Origin: Nitrosomonas sp. Nm166
Lineage (GTDB): Bacteria > Pseudomonadota > Gammaproteobacteria > Burkholderiales > Nitrosomonadaceae
Reading direction: 5' to 3'
Length of the DNA stretch: 39,539 nucleotides
Assembly (NCBI RefSeq): GCF_900112825.1
Contig: NZ_FONE01000032.1
Span: forward strand, 1-39,539
The position numbers and the translations under genes were made by a program. This document shows, one piece after another, positions 8,457-17,855 of this stretch. Below the pieces are notes generated by a model. The model had not been told where the DNA came from. It searched no databases and saw only the letters and a list, made by a program, of their open reading frames with translations. How positions within the stretch are numbered: position 1 is the stretch's first letter; the number at the start of each line of letters is the position of its first letter.

Positions 8457-8599
8457 ACCCCCACCCGGTAAGAAGTTGGTATTTCGAGCAGATCGGCAGG
8501 AGTCATCACTCGTTTCAATTCCGCCTTGGAGCCGGGTTTCAGTTGCTGGTAACGTTCATATAAATCTTTAAAATCAGGCAGTTCATTTTTCTCAATCAC
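8450..8599 (-). pseudogene. casB: CasB/Cse2 (type I-E Cascade small subunit), N-terminal fragment
   Basis: The GTG start at 8599 overlaps the end of casA (cttGTGATTGA). The frame encodes 49 residues, including KPGSKAELKRVMTPADLLEI and PTSYRV, the expected first part of Cse2. After TSYRV the sequence diverges (GVC, then stop) where an IS21-like end begins. Cse2 is normally about 160-200 residues and forms the dimer on the Cascade belly that stabilises the R-loop, so this product should be non-functional. It is the last trace of the I-E operon in this direction. Confidence 0.75.
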
Positions 8600-10085
8600 A
8601 AGCAACTCCTTGGGGTTCCAGTTCTTTTAAGGATTTATGCAAAGAGCGCCTGGCCAGAGCCAAGGCTTTCAGCATTTTAGGTTCTTGTCGGTAGGGTTCG
8701 GTTACTTTGTCAAAAATGTTCGTTACCGATTTTTTCAGTTGGAAGTTTAAGGATTTCAAATCACTATCTGGTGCGTCAAAATTGATGCTTGCCAAACACT
8801 GATGTAACCAATTCTCAGTTTGATGGTAATAATCAGCTTCAGCAAAATCGCACAAATTGACACCTGAGCCGTGAATCTTATCTTTGATACCTACAGCAAA
8901 TAAATATAAGGCCTTTCGAAGTATGGTTTTATAGGCTAGGCCATCGGTTATTATGCGTCGAATTACTTCACCATGCTCAGCCCAGCCTTGCGCCAAACTA
9001 AAAAATTCATGCCGCCGTTCCAACACAGTTGCCTGATTATTACGGTAACCGCCGACAATTAACTGTATTTTGTCATTTTGCATAAATGTGCGTGCCTGAC
9101 GAATAACTGGAGCAGTCTGTTGCCCTTCCTTTTCATTTTGTTGGTCAACCACTAGCCGACTCAAATGTGTCCAGGTCGGTGCAGTCGTCGTAAAAGAAGG
9201 AAAGCGCTCTTCTTTCTCACCTTTTTTAATTGAAAAAAATCGTGACGATAAAGGATGTGGCCAGATTCCTTCTACTGTGTAATTGAATTTAGCCTTGTTA
9301 AAACCCGCATAGACTGGTTCGATACTGCCGCAGCAAACACATTTTCCTTTAGGTTTAGGTGACAACAATTCAAAATATGCTGGTTGCCAAAGTAAACCGC
9401 GATTTAACCCGATACACGATGCCAGGATTTTGCTATCCGCACTAACTCTATCTAAATAATTTGGCTTTTGGGTCTTTGTTTCCTGATACCAAGGCATAAT
9501 TTCTGCTAAAGTCTCCTCGGTCAATATATTCAACCAAACTGTTTGATGAAGTTCATTTCCTTTAATTAATAACGTAATGGGTGTGCTACCACGCAAACTC
9601 CCCTTAAAGCCACCACCCATGCTTGGTGCATTATTGGCAACGTTAAACAATGCAATTGCCACACAGCTACCACAAAGATAATCACCCAGACCTCGGGGAT
9701 TAACAAAACTTTTGTTTGTTCCATCAGCCACTCCAGCAAGCAACTTATCCATTAACGTCGGTTGAATGGCTTTAACATTACGAATTTGCATAAATGGTGT
9801 CTCAGGATGATCCAAATCAAACCAATCCATTTTTCCCTTGCAAGCATTTTCATAAGCGTCACTGCTTACCGGTTGCGTTACATATTTCCCTAATTCCTTC
9901 TTATCCTTAGGCGTAAATAACACTTGCGTAATCGCACAAAGCAATTGCAAACAGGCCAGTTCCATATCGTCTCGCGGCAGGCATAATTCGCCGGTTTTTT
10001 CGCCACATAATAACTGCTGCAACGTAATTTTTTGGAATTGACTGTTATGTTGAATAGGAATCCAGGCTTCTGTTAATAAGTTCAT
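8592..10085 (-). CDS. casA: CasA/Cse1, large subunit of type I-E Cascade
   Basis: CasA (Cas8e) recognises the PAM in type I-E Cascade and recruits Cas3. The product is 497 residues, normal for the family. The ATG at 10085 is chosen because it has an AAGGAGG site just upstream and the usual N-terminus MNLLTEAWIPIQ; a longer frame to 10139 is unlikely. Family features include GDYLCGSCVAIALFNVANNA, a cysteine-rich patch CVCCGS near the middle, and the later WPHPLSSRF region. Its ATG overlaps the cas3 stop by four bases (ATGA), implying translational coupling. The reading frame is intact, but with casB broken and the other Cascade genes absent it has no visible partners in this window. Confidence 0.88.
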   Translation of the reverse strand: MNLLTEAWIPIQHNSQFQKITLQQLLCGEKTGELCLPRDDMELACLQLLCAITQVLFTPKDKKELGKYVTQPVSSDAYENACKGKMDWFDLDHPETPFMQIRNVKAIQPTLMDKLLAGVADGTNKSFVNPRGLGDYLCGSCVAIALFNVANNAPSMGGGFKGSLRGSTPITLLIKGNELHQTVWLNILTEETLAEIMPWYQETKTQKPNYLDRVSADSKILASCIGLNRGLLWQPAYFELLSPKPKGKCVCCGSIEPVYAGFNKAKFNYTVEGIWPHPLSSRFFSIKKGEKEERFPSFTTTAPTWTHLSRLVVDQQNEKEGQQTAPVIRQARTFMQNDKIQLIVGGYRNNQATVLERRHEFFSLAQGWAEHGEVIRRIITDGLAYKTILRKALYLFAVGIKDKIHGSGVNLCDFAEADYYHQTENWLHQCLASINFDAPDSDLKSLNFQLKKSVTNIFDKVTEPYRQEPKMLKALALARRSLHKSLKELEPQGVACD

Positions 10086-12811
10086 GCATCCTCCTTGACA
10101 ACTTCCCTTCGGGATAACCCTGTTCTGCGGTGATAACAATATTCGGTTGTGGCATGAGACCCGACAAAATACCCATTACCATGAGCAATCATTGGTAGCC
10201 ATATCAAGCCTTCTTGATCTACCGATGGTAATCTGTTTTTATTTGCCCAGCTTTTTGGGACAGAAACTGTATTTAGATTAAGCATTTCATAAAACTGGCT
10301 TGGATCCAATTCATTCACGACAGAATCGTCCAACAAGTGCTTTAGGCAATTTTCGTCGATATAGAATGGCACGACATTCAGGCTCATCTCGCCGTCTCTC
10401 GTCAGTGCAGCGACATTGCTGTCATTGTCGGCTAGTTCGGTCATGGAACTATTAATCAGTTGCCGGGCAGTCATCTGGCTGACATAACATTTTTGATCGT
10501 ATGCCTCGTAGCTCTTTATAACTTTTTCCGGTTCGTTAGGCCAATAATCTTCGTCGTAAACTTTGTCGATCCATTCCCGGTAAGCATGGGGAAAACATAT
10601 CTGTGCATTCTGTTGTTGCACAGCCATTTGCAAGCATTGTTCTGTCCGCCATAATACCCGGCTGTTGCCATATATCAGCTCGTGCAATTCATAGCTTTCA
10701 TCCGTTGGCAGTAATACTGTACAGATGGGTGCTGCAAATTGTTTCGGTCTGAGTGTTTGATTTTTGGCGTGACGATGTAAACGGCCGATGCGCTGAAACA
10801 ACAAATCGACCGGACAGAGTTGCGTAATTAACCAGTCGAAATCGAGATCAAGAGACTGTTCGACCACTTGAGTGGCAATCAGTAAATGTCCTTGGTTTCT
10901 AGCCTTTGCCGGTTCCGGATTTGGACCAAACAAATCCAGCACCTCGCGTTCAATTTGTTGCCGATCGGCAAATAAATAGCGTGAATGAAATAACAGGCAT
11001 TGGTCGTCCTGTAAGACATTCGATTGTTCGATTAAGACTTGAAGATGTTGATACAATCCCTGTGCAACATCGACTAGATTACAAATAACACAAACTTGGG
11101 CACCTTGTTTCACAGCACCCAGCAGCCGCTGAATTAAAGTATCGTCCGGTAACAGTTGCGGGATATATTGCAAATCCAGATTAATTGAGTATGGTTCAGG
11201 TTGTTGCTTGGGTAACTCTTGCAAATCAAAACTTTTGCAGCCACCAGTTCCAATATGCGTTATCAATGGATAAACTTCACTGCTATTTAGGCATTGGCTG
11301 CCCCATGCTTTGGCTAGTTGCTGCTTCTGTTGTTGTGGCAAGGTAGCTGACAATAAAATTGCACTGCCGCCAGCCAGGCGCTGTTGTTCCAAAACAGCAT
11401 CCAATAAACCATACATATAGCTGTCATAGGCATGCACTTCATCGATAATCAGTATGCTGCGACCGATACCAAAACCACGCACGAATTTGTGCTTAACCGG
11501 TAGAACCGACACCAGAACCTGATCCACCGTACAAACACCAATTTGACCCAAAAAAACACGTTTACGACTTTGCGCCAGCCATTGACCGCATTGAACCCAG
11601 GCTTCTTCGCTTCCCTGTATGGTATTTGGTAGGCAAGCCTTTCTTAAATCAATAAAATTTTGAACGAACTTGGCACGGCCATGCACCAATACAACATTAG
11701 TTTGGTTGGTAAATAATACTTGCGCTGCCTTTTCCAAGCGCTTCAGCATTGCATTAGCCGTTGCTTGGGTTGGTAAGGCAAATACGATGCTATCGCCAAA
11801 GCCAGCATCAATCAGTTTCCAAGCATATGCCAAGGCTGTCTCAGTTTTACCGGAACCAGTAGATGCCTCTATCAATGTCAAACCTGGGGTTTTGGGTAAT
11901 TGTTCGACCAAGCACTGACGTTGGCGAGGTGCATAATTTTCCAAAAGGGAATTTATCGATTGATAAGCTTTTGTGTAACTTATCAGACCGGATGCTTGAA
12001 GTACATCTGCTGCAATCTTAAGTCGTCTTTTGTACCATGCCTGTAATTGGGTAAAACCCTCACAAGCTTGATTGTCATAAGTAAAACAATCTGAAGAACC
12101 TAGCCAGTCGGAGACAGAACAGAATCCTGCCAGCATCGTTGCAGCAGTAAGTTTGTGTTTTCCGGTTTCTAATTGAGGAGGATTATCTTTAATAGAAAGA
12201 CCGGCAGGAATTAAAAACATTTTTTCTAAAACACTTAACCATTGCAGCCTTGCATTCTCAAAAACGGTTAAAACTTCTTGTGCTACCTTGGTTAAAGCAT
12301 ATTCATGACTTTCTTTTTTATAGTCGTCGGGCACAATACCATGATGACCAACAACAGAAGCCATCCAGCTATACCAAGCAGACCAATCATCACTGTCATC
12401 AAAGTTGAAATCTTGAATTTCAGGTGATGCGAAACGTTCTTTTAAGTCCTGATAAAACCAATATAAACCTGCCGACCCATGAAAATATCCCTTAATATCC
12501 AATCCATTCAACGTGTCTGGAATAAGATTCAATTCATTATTTATACCTTTCCAAACATGTGGCGCTTTACGCTGAAAACGAAGATCCATTTTCCCGTAGT
12601 CATGCATTGCAATAAAAAATAATATCCAGGCACGACATTTTGTTTCATCTAAACCGGTCATCGTAATAAAACGTTGCAAAAGATTCGGGCTCAGTTGCAA
12701 CCAGATTTCTGCCACCGCTGCTACATCTAAACAATGATACGGTAACAAATGGTAGCTATTGCCTTCTTTAGACGCTTTACCCCAGTATCGATAATAAGGT
12801 GCCGTTGTCAT
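10082..12811 (-). CDS. cas3: Cas3 helicase-nuclease (type I-E)
   Basis: Cas3 unwinds and degrades DNA recruited by Cascade. The product is 909 residues with an N-terminal HD nuclease followed by a superfamily 2 helicase. HD residues are visible: His26, the His70-Asp71 pair in AMHDYGK, His111 and VVGHHG (His156-157). Helicase motifs are ASTGSGKTETALAYA (Walker A), LIIDEVHAYDS (DEVH), LLSATLP, and QRIGRLHRH (motif VI). All look intact. It is the first gene of the remnant operon and is coupled to casA by a 4-base overlap. No obvious promoter or CRISPR array was seen in the 130 bases upstream. Without a working Cascade it may be idle, or it may be served in trans by components elsewhere. Confidence 0.92.
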   Translation of the reverse strand: MTTAPYYRYWGKASKEGNSYHLLPYHCLDVAAVAEIWLQLSPNLLQRFITMTGLDETKCRAWILFFIAMHDYGKMDLRFQRKAPHVWKGINNELNLIPDTLNGLDIKGYFHGSAGLYWFYQDLKERFASPEIQDFNFDDSDDWSAWYSWMASVVGHHGIVPDDYKKESHEYALTKVAQEVLTVFENARLQWLSVLEKMFLIPAGLSIKDNPPQLETGKHKLTAATMLAGFCSVSDWLGSSDCFTYDNQACEGFTQLQAWYKRRLKIAADVLQASGLISYTKAYQSINSLLENYAPRQRQCLVEQLPKTPGLTLIEASTGSGKTETALAYAWKLIDAGFGDSIVFALPTQATANAMLKRLEKAAQVLFTNQTNVVLVHGRAKFVQNFIDLRKACLPNTIQGSEEAWVQCGQWLAQSRKRVFLGQIGVCTVDQVLVSVLPVKHKFVRGFGIGRSILIIDEVHAYDSYMYGLLDAVLEQQRLAGGSAILLSATLPQQQKQQLAKAWGSQCLNSSEVYPLITHIGTGGCKSFDLQELPKQQPEPYSINLDLQYIPQLLPDDTLIQRLLGAVKQGAQVCVICNLVDVAQGLYQHLQVLIEQSNVLQDDQCLLFHSRYLFADRQQIEREVLDLFGPNPEPAKARNQGHLLIATQVVEQSLDLDFDWLITQLCPVDLLFQRIGRLHRHAKNQTLRPKQFAAPICTVLLPTDESYELHELIYGNSRVLWRTEQCLQMAVQQQNAQICFPHAYREWIDKVYDEDYWPNEPEKVIKSYEAYDQKCYVSQMTARQLINSSMTELADNDSNVAALTRDGEMSLNVVPFYIDENCLKHLLDDSVVNELDPSQFYEMLNLNTVSVPKSWANKNRLPSVDQEGLIWLPMIAHGNGYFVGSHATTEYCYHRRTGLSRREVVKEDA

Positions 12812-12942
12812 TTAAGTATCTGTCTAATTTGATAATTGGTAATTCAAGTTCTTAACATTACATTCTATATCCTCCATACGCCATTTCATGCATCCAAATT
12901 GCCATAAAATGGTGCCTTATTTGACAGATTGATAAGCTAAAT

Positions 12943-13101
12943 ATGAAAACCATGTTGAATATCGATGATGATTTATACGCGCAGGCGGTCGAATTGACCG
13001 GCGTGCATGAAAAAACCGCATTGGTGCGCGAAGGCTTGTTGGCTCTAGTTGAACGGGAAAGTGCCAAACGCCTGGCATTGCTGGGCGGTCGGCCACTATG
13101 A
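12943..13101 (+). CDS. VapB-like antitoxin, orphan (52 aa)
   Basis: The short frame MKTMLNIDDDLYAQAVELTG continues HEKTALVREGLLALVERESA and RLALLGG. This matches the ribbon-helix-helix antitoxins of the VapB/DUF2191 type, where the first strand and the (K/T)ALVREGL helix bind DNA. It ends early at GGRPL, whereas relatives usually continue with a P-rich, toxin-binding tail of about 10-15 residues. No VapC (PIN-domain) gene follows before thiS at 13227. It is therefore either an orphan antitoxin or a decayed toxin-antitoxin pair. A minus-strand frame covering the same bases is a shadow. Confidence 0.65.
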   Translation: MKTMLNIDDDLYAQAVELTGVHEKTALVREGLLALVERESAKRLALLGGRPL

Positions 13102-13226
13102 ATAGACGACTTTAATCGTTAGTTCTGATAAATTATTCCAATAATCCAACCCCTGCATGATAAAATTCCTTTCTGATATTTGTTTATCTAGCTAATCTGA
13201 AAACTCTAATCCCAGCTTTATTATCC

Positions 13227-13430
13227 ATGATTCAACTCACCATTAATGGACAACCGCGGCAGTTTGAAACGCCGATTAACGTTACTCAGCTTATTGACCA
13301 TCTCGCGTTGCACGGTAAACGCATAGCCATCGAATGCAATGGTGAAATTATTCCGCGCAGCCGGTTCTCAGAACAAATTCTGGTTCACGGAGATCAACTG
13401 GAAGTCGTGGTAGCAGTTGGCGGTGGCTAA
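13227..13430 (+). CDS. thiS: sulfur carrier protein ThiS
   Basis: ThiS is a ubiquitin-like carrier; its C-terminal thiocarboxylate donates sulfur to the thiazole ring of thiamine. The product is 67 residues, the usual length, and begins MIQLTINGQPRQF. The C-terminus is VVVAVGGG, carrying the Gly-Gly end that is adenylated and thiocarboxylated. thiG follows after 44 bases on the same strand, so the two act together. No TPP riboswitch was recognised in the 125 bases upstream, and no clear ribosome binding site precedes the ATG. Confidence 0.93.
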   Translation: MIQLTINGQPRQFETPINVTQLIDHLALHGKRIAIECNGEIIPRSRFSEQILVHGDQLEVVVAVGGG

Positions 13431-13474
13431 ATCTCACGATTAGGTCAGCATATGAATATTGATAACAGGATTTC

Positions 13475-14296
13475 ATGGATAATTTAGTTATTGCCGATAA
13501 AACATACACATCACGTTTACTGGTCGGTACAGGTAAATACAAGGATTTCAATGAAACGCGTGCGGCGGTTGAAGCCAGCGGTGCGGAAATCATTACGGTT
13601 GCCATTCGCCGCACAAATATCGGGCAAAACGCTGGCGAGCCCAACCTGCTGGATGTTCTGCCGCCTTCCCAGTACACACTCCTGCCCAACACAGCAGGCT
13701 GTTATACCGTTGAAGACGCGGTGCGCACATTACGCTTAGCGCGTGAGTTACTGGATGGCCACAGCTTGGTCAAGCTGGAAGTGCTGGGCGATCCTACAAC
13801 ACTTTACCCGAATATGGTGGAGACGCTTAAAGCAGCAGAAATCCTGATCAAGGAAAATTTTCAGGTGATGGTTTACACTTCGGATGACCCTTTCATTGCC
13901 AAACAACTGGAAGACATGGGCTGTGTAGCCATCATGCCCCTGGCTTCCTTGATTGGCTCGGGCATGGGCATTTTGAATCCATGGAATCTGCAGATCATCA
14001 TCGACAATGCCACAATCCCCGTGCTGGTCGATGCGGGTGTCGGCACTGCATCCGATGCCACCATTGCGATGGAACTGGGCTGCGATGGCGTGCTGATGAA
14101 CACGGCCATTGCCGCAGCCAAAAATTCTGTGCTGATGGCGTCCGCCATGCGTAAAGCCGTAGAAGCCGGGCGGGAAGCTTATCTGGCTGGACGCATGGCA
14201 AAAAAACTGTACAGCGCAAGCCCCAGCTCCCCAACAGAAGGCGTAATTGCCCGTTCAAATACCGCCACGACAAAGACGACGGATAAATCTGCCTGA
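13475..14296 (+). CDS. thiG: thiazole synthase ThiG
   Basis: ThiG forms the thiazole phosphate of thiamine from DXP, dehydroglycine and ThiS-thiocarboxylate. The 273-residue TIM barrel shows [13 protein letters not shown], a VKLEVLGD segment with the Schiff-base Lys, the phosphate-binding [12 protein letters not shown] and [14 protein letters not shown], and [14 protein letters not shown]. The last 20 or so residues (after SPSSPTEG) are a low-complexity Thr/Ser tail beyond the catalytic barrel. The gene is directly downstream of thiS and upstream of trmB. Confidence 0.95.
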   Translation: MDNLVIADKTYTSRLLVGTGKYKDFNETRAAVEASGAEIITVAIRRTNIGQNAGEPNLLDVLPPSQYTLLPNTAGCYTVEDAVRTLRLARELLDGHSLVKLEVLGDPTTLYPNMVETLKAAEILIKENFQVMVYTSDDPFIAKQLEDMGCVAIMPLASLIGSGMGILNPWNLQIIIDNATIPVLVDAGVGTASDATIAMELGCDGVLMNTAIAAAKNSVLMASAMRKAVEAGREAYLAGRMAKKLYSASPSSPTEGVIARSNTATTKTTDKSA

Positions 14297-14331
14297 TCAC
14301 TTCATTGCCTGCTCTGTCATTTTATTAACTG

Positions 14332-14997
14332 ATGCAATCCACCATACGCAGCTTCGTTCTTCGTCAGGGGCGCTTATCCAATGCGCAACGTCGCGCTTGT
14401 GAAACATTGCTACCCAAATATGGTATCCCTTTTAGCCAGAATCGGCTGGATTTGGATCAGGTGTTCGGCCGGCAAACGTCCAAAATCCTCGAAATCGGAT
14501 TCGGAATGGGGGAAAGCACAGCCGCTATCGCGCAAAGGTATCCTGAAAATGATTATCTGGGAATTGAAGTACACACACCGGGAGTGGGTAGTCTGCTCAA
14601 TCAAATCGAGAAACTCGAATTGACTAATCTGCGCATCATTCAGCACGATGCCGTCGAAGTATTGCAATACATGCTACCGACTGAATGCTTAAAAGGAATC
14701 CATATCTTTTTTCCCGATCCCTGGCCTAAAGCCAAACACCACAAACGCCGCCTGATTCAGCCAGCGTTGGTCGCCCGTTTGGGCGAACACTTAGAACCCG
14801 GCGGTTATCTGCATATCGCTACTGACTGGGAAGATTACGCCATCCAAATTCTTCAAGTTTTGAACCAGCAATCACAACTAATTAACACCGTCCCTGCTTA
14901 TGCGCCACGGCCCGCCTATCGTCCATTAACAAAGTTTGAACAAAGAGGACTCAAGCTCGGGCATGACGTATGGGATATAATTTTTGCAAAAAAATAA
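14332..14997 (+). CDS. trmB: tRNA (guanine-46-N7)-methyltransferase TrmB
   Basis: TrmB methylates G46 in the variable loop of tRNAs using S-adenosylmethionine. The product has 221 residues, with SAM-binding motif [10 protein letters not shown], then [10 protein letters not shown] and the family-diagnostic [18 protein letters not shown], which holds the catalytic Asp. It ends with [15 protein letters not shown]. It lies 35 bases after thiG on the same strand and may be co-transcribed with it. Confidence 0.94.
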   Translation: MQSTIRSFVLRQGRLSNAQRRACETLLPKYGIPFSQNRLDLDQVFGRQTSKILEIGFGMGESTAAIAQRYPENDYLGIEVHTPGVGSLLNQIEKLELTNLRIIQHDAVEVLQYMLPTECLKGIHIFFPDPWPKAKHHKRRLIQPALVARLGEHLEPGGYLHIATDWEDYAIQILQVLNQQSQLINTVPAYAPRPAYRPLTKFEQRGLKLGHDVWDIIFAKK

Positions 14998-15047
14998 ATA
15001 CAAGTCATAAAGGTATCAACACTGCATTGTTCAAACCTTTAATATCG

Positions 15048-15074
15048 TTTGCATTCTTTATATTGATATATAAT
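15048..15074 (+). promoter_or_regulatory. probable promoter of the porin gene
   Basis: A perfect TATAAT lies at 15069-15074, 43 bases before the porin ATG. A -35-like TTTGCA at 15048-15053 leaves a short 15-base spacer, so the -35 call is weak. The surrounding sequence is AT-rich. Confidence 0.4.
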
Positions 15075-15117
15075 CGAATCACTTATATACCAAACGATAT
15101 TCCATATCCGGGTGTAG

Positions 15118-16416
15118 ATGAAGCATGAATACCTTATAAAATTTTGCAGTCTTATGGTACTGACAAATATGAGTATTACTTCATGCTATGCAATCAACTT
15201 TACCTATAAAGGTGGCCCCAGAATAAAGAGTGATGATGGTAACTTTGAAATCGGATTGAACGGTCGTGGACATTTCGATATACATTCATTATATCCAGAT
15301 ACAGCGAATCCAAATTATCCCCCGTTTGGTAGCCAGCTTTTAAGCAGTCATGATCGAGATGGGTTTAATTGGCGCAGAACTTACGCCACGTTAACCGGAA
15401 AAATTCATCGTTTCAATTTCAAATTTGAGAATGACTTTGCAGTCAATGCTACCACCGCTTTTCCGCACAGCCTTCGTGAAGCCTGGGTATCGACAAAACT
15501 GGGTCCAGGCCAGCTTACCATCGGTCAATTCAAACCCTATCGGGGCTTAGAAGAAATAACCAGTTCCAATGAAATTACACTCATGGAACGCCCATCGACT
15601 TCATCGACTGGATTATATGGCGGACGACAATTTTTAACGGGAATTGGTTACCGCTCAATGATCAGGGACAATCTCGGCGTAGGCGTTAACGTAATGAGTT
15701 TGTCGCATTTTGGTTTACCTGTTGAAGGCATCATGTATGGCGGGCGCGCTGTCTGGCTGCCAATAGACAAAGAAGGCCACATTCTGCATCTCGGATTCTC
15801 TCTCAGCAGAGATACCAGCAATAAAGATTCATTGTCTGCCAGGATAGTTGATGTTTATGGTGGTCGTTTGGGAATTAATAAATCTTTGGGAATTGCAGGC
15901 GCAAGTTCTGGCGCACCCAGTCACAATAGCCAATCCACTTTTTCTGCAGAAGCTGCCTACTCTCTCGGGCCTGTCACTCTACAGGGGGAATACGCCATCT
16001 CAAGACTGGACAATACCCATCAAGTAGCTGGAAATAACAAAGATTCCACCATTCATGCCTATTATGTGCAGGCCAGCTGGTTTATAACCGGTGAAAATGC
16101 AGTTTATAAAAAAGATCGGGGCGCTTTTGGCAAACCCCAGCCGATCGGTAAATGGGGCGCACTGGAACTTGCCGGACGCTTTGATCTCGCCGAAAACATC
16201 AATCAAAATCTCACGGCAGACCCCTGCAGAACAGGCACTTCAAAATGTCAGGTTCAGGTGATCACCCTCGGTTTGAATTGGTATCCCTATCAGAATATCC
16301 GCTTTATGCTGAATTATTACTTTTCTGAAGCCACGAATGGCCATACAGGCCCAGGCACACCCACGCGAAAAGATAATCTGTCTGCTGTTTCTTTTCGTAC
16401 TCAGATAAGCTTTTAA
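15118..16416 (+). CDS. outer-membrane porin, OprP/OprO (phosphate-selective) type
   Basis: This is a 432-residue beta-barrel porin of the OprO/OprP family, which passes anions such as phosphate or polyphosphate in Pseudomonas. Residues 1 to about 25 are a signal peptide (KFCSLMVLTNMSITSCYA). The mature part alternates polar and hydrophobic residues as in beta strands: GLNGRGHFDIHSLYPD, WRRTYATLTGKIHRFNFKFE, then LTIGQFKPYRGLEE, a segment typical of the family. The C-terminus ends FRTQISF, with a terminal Phe as recognised by the BAM machinery. It stands alone between trmB and bioA, so the context does not indicate the substrate. Specificity for phosphate should not be assumed. Confidence 0.85.
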   Translation: MKHEYLIKFCSLMVLTNMSITSCYAINFTYKGGPRIKSDDGNFEIGLNGRGHFDIHSLYPDTANPNYPPFGSQLLSSHDRDGFNWRRTYATLTGKIHRFNFKFENDFAVNATTAFPHSLREAWVSTKLGPGQLTIGQFKPYRGLEEITSSNEITLMERPSTSSTGLYGGRQFLTGIGYRSMIRDNLGVGVNVMSLSHFGLPVEGIMYGGRAVWLPIDKEGHILHLGFSLSRDTSNKDSLSARIVDVYGGRLGINKSLGIAGASSGAPSHNSQSTFSAEAAYSLGPVTLQGEYAISRLDNTHQVAGNNKDSTIHAYYVQASWFITGENAVYKKDRGAFGKPQPIGKWGALELAGRFDLAENINQNLTADPCRTGTSKCQVQVITLGLNWYPYQNIRFMLNYYFSEATNGHTGPGTPTRKDNLSAVSFRTQISF

Positions 16417-16448
16417 TTCATCGGATTTAATTACTCATTAAAAATATA

Positions 16449-17792
16449 ATGCCAAATACCACCCCTGATATTCCCTTATCTTCCTTTCAACTTCAATCCA
16501 GAAGCTTGGAAGCTGTGTGGCATCCTTGCACGCAAATGAAGCAACACGAAATTTATCCCCTTGTCCCGATTGTTAGCGGCAAAGGAGTGTGGCTTTATGA
16601 TGCTGCTGGTGAGCGCTATCTGGACGCCATCAGTTCCTGGTGGGTCAATCTCTTTGGACATACCCATCCTTATATCAATGCAGCCATCCGCGATCAGCTT
16701 GAAAAAATAGAACATGTCATGCTGGCAGGCTTCACCCATGAACCGGTGGTATCTTTATCCGAACGACTCAAGCAAATGGCACCCGGCTCACTTGGGCATT
16801 GCTTCTACGCCAGTGATGGCGCCTCAGCTATTGAAATCGCGCTAAAAATGAGTTTTCACTATTGGCAGCTGTACGATCAACCGCAGAAAAGCCGTTTCAT
16901 CAGTCTGCAAAATGATTATCACGGTGAAACACTGGGTGCGCTATCGGTCACCGATATCGCCATTTTTCGAGAAACTTATGCACCACTCCTTCGGCAATGC
17001 GCGCATGTTCCTACGCCGGACTGGCGTTATGCAGAAGCGGGTGAATCGCCGGAGAGCTATGCTATTCGTGCGGCAGCAAGCCTGGAACATTATCTGGCAG
17101 AAAATCACGCGCAAACCGCTGCATTGATTCTTGAACCGTTGGTGCAAGGTGCAACCGGCATGGGCATGTACCATCCGATTTATCTGCAACGCGCCAGAGA
17201 AATCTGCACTCAATACCAGGTACATTTAATAGCCGATGAAATTGCAGTCGGCTTTGGTCGGACTGGCACTTTATTGGCCTGTAATCAAGTCAATATAGCC
17301 CCAGATTTCTTATGCTTGTCCAAAGGTCTGAGCGGCGGATATTTGCCACTTTCGGTGGTCATGACGACTGATCCAATTTTTCAGGCTTTTTACGATGACA
17401 AAACAGCACGTGCCTTTTTGCACTCTCATTCGCATACTGGCAACGCATTAGCCTGTCGGGCAGCATTAGCCACACTGGATCTCATTGAACAGAATCAGGT
17501 AATTGAAGCCAACAAAGCCAAGGCAGCTTATCTGAACAAAATTGCAGTACCGCTGTTAGCTCACCCCAAAGTAAAGAATTTCCGAAACTGTGGAATGATC
17601 TGGGCTTTTGAAGTCGATACGGATGAGCGAGACTTTGCGGCGAAATGCTTTCAGGCGGGCTTAAAGCAGCAATTAGTCCTGCGCCCATTGGAAAAAACCA
17701 TTTATTTCATGCCGCCTTATATCATCAACGAACAGGAAATGGATTTGCTAGTGAATGGCACACTGCAGGTACTCGATACAATCAGTAATTAA
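16449..17792 (+). CDS. bioA: adenosylmethionine-8-amino-7-oxononanoate aminotransferase BioA
   Basis: BioA converts KAPA to DAPA in biotin synthesis with SAM as amino donor, using PLP. The 447-residue protein shows the BioA-type N-terminus VWHPCTQMKQHE and SSWWVNLFGHTHPYIN, an Asp in LIADEIAVGFGRTG for the PLP ring, and the PLP lysine in CLSKGLSGGYLPLS (Lys292). FLHSHSHTGNALACRAA is also typical. DGASAIEIALKMS replaces the more common GSxAVExALKMA. No other bio gene is in the window. It converges with valS; a weak inverted repeat (tgaacg...cgttca, 17821-17847) lies between them. Confidence 0.92.
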   Translation: MPNTTPDIPLSSFQLQSRSLEAVWHPCTQMKQHEIYPLVPIVSGKGVWLYDAAGERYLDAISSWWVNLFGHTHPYINAAIRDQLEKIEHVMLAGFTHEPVVSLSERLKQMAPGSLGHCFYASDGASAIEIALKMSFHYWQLYDQPQKSRFISLQNDYHGETLGALSVTDIAIFRETYAPLLRQCAHVPTPDWRYAEAGESPESYAIRAAASLEHYLAENHAQTAALILEPLVQGATGMGMYHPIYLQRAREICTQYQVHLIADEIAVGFGRTGTLLACNQVNIAPDFLCLSKGLSGGYLPLSVVMTTDPIFQAFYDDKTARAFLHSHSHTGNALACRAALATLDLIEQNQVIEANKAKAAYLNKIAVPLLAHPKVKNFRNCGMIWAFEVDTDERDFAAKCFQAGLKQQLVLRPLEKTIYFMPPYIINEQEMDLLVNGTLQVLDTISN

Positions 17793-17855
17793 TATAATTT
17801 TGATTATAGCTACTTCAAGATGAACGGAAGCTGATTCCTCACGTTCACCCAATAA

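Noticed and set aside
8381..8563. Plus-strand 60-residue frame beside the CRISPR remnant
   Set aside because: It lies antisense to the casB stub, which has a coupled start and family similarity.
12812..12942. Search for a CRISPR array or leader upstream of cas3
   Set aside because: No direct repeats with spacers are seen in this short gap.
13102..13226. TPP riboswitch upstream of thiS
   Set aside because: No conserved CUGAGA/thi-box arrangement was recognised; the gap is short and AT-rich.
17821..17847. Terminator between bioA and valS
   Set aside because: The tgaacg/cgttca stem is short with a 15-base loop and no T-run.
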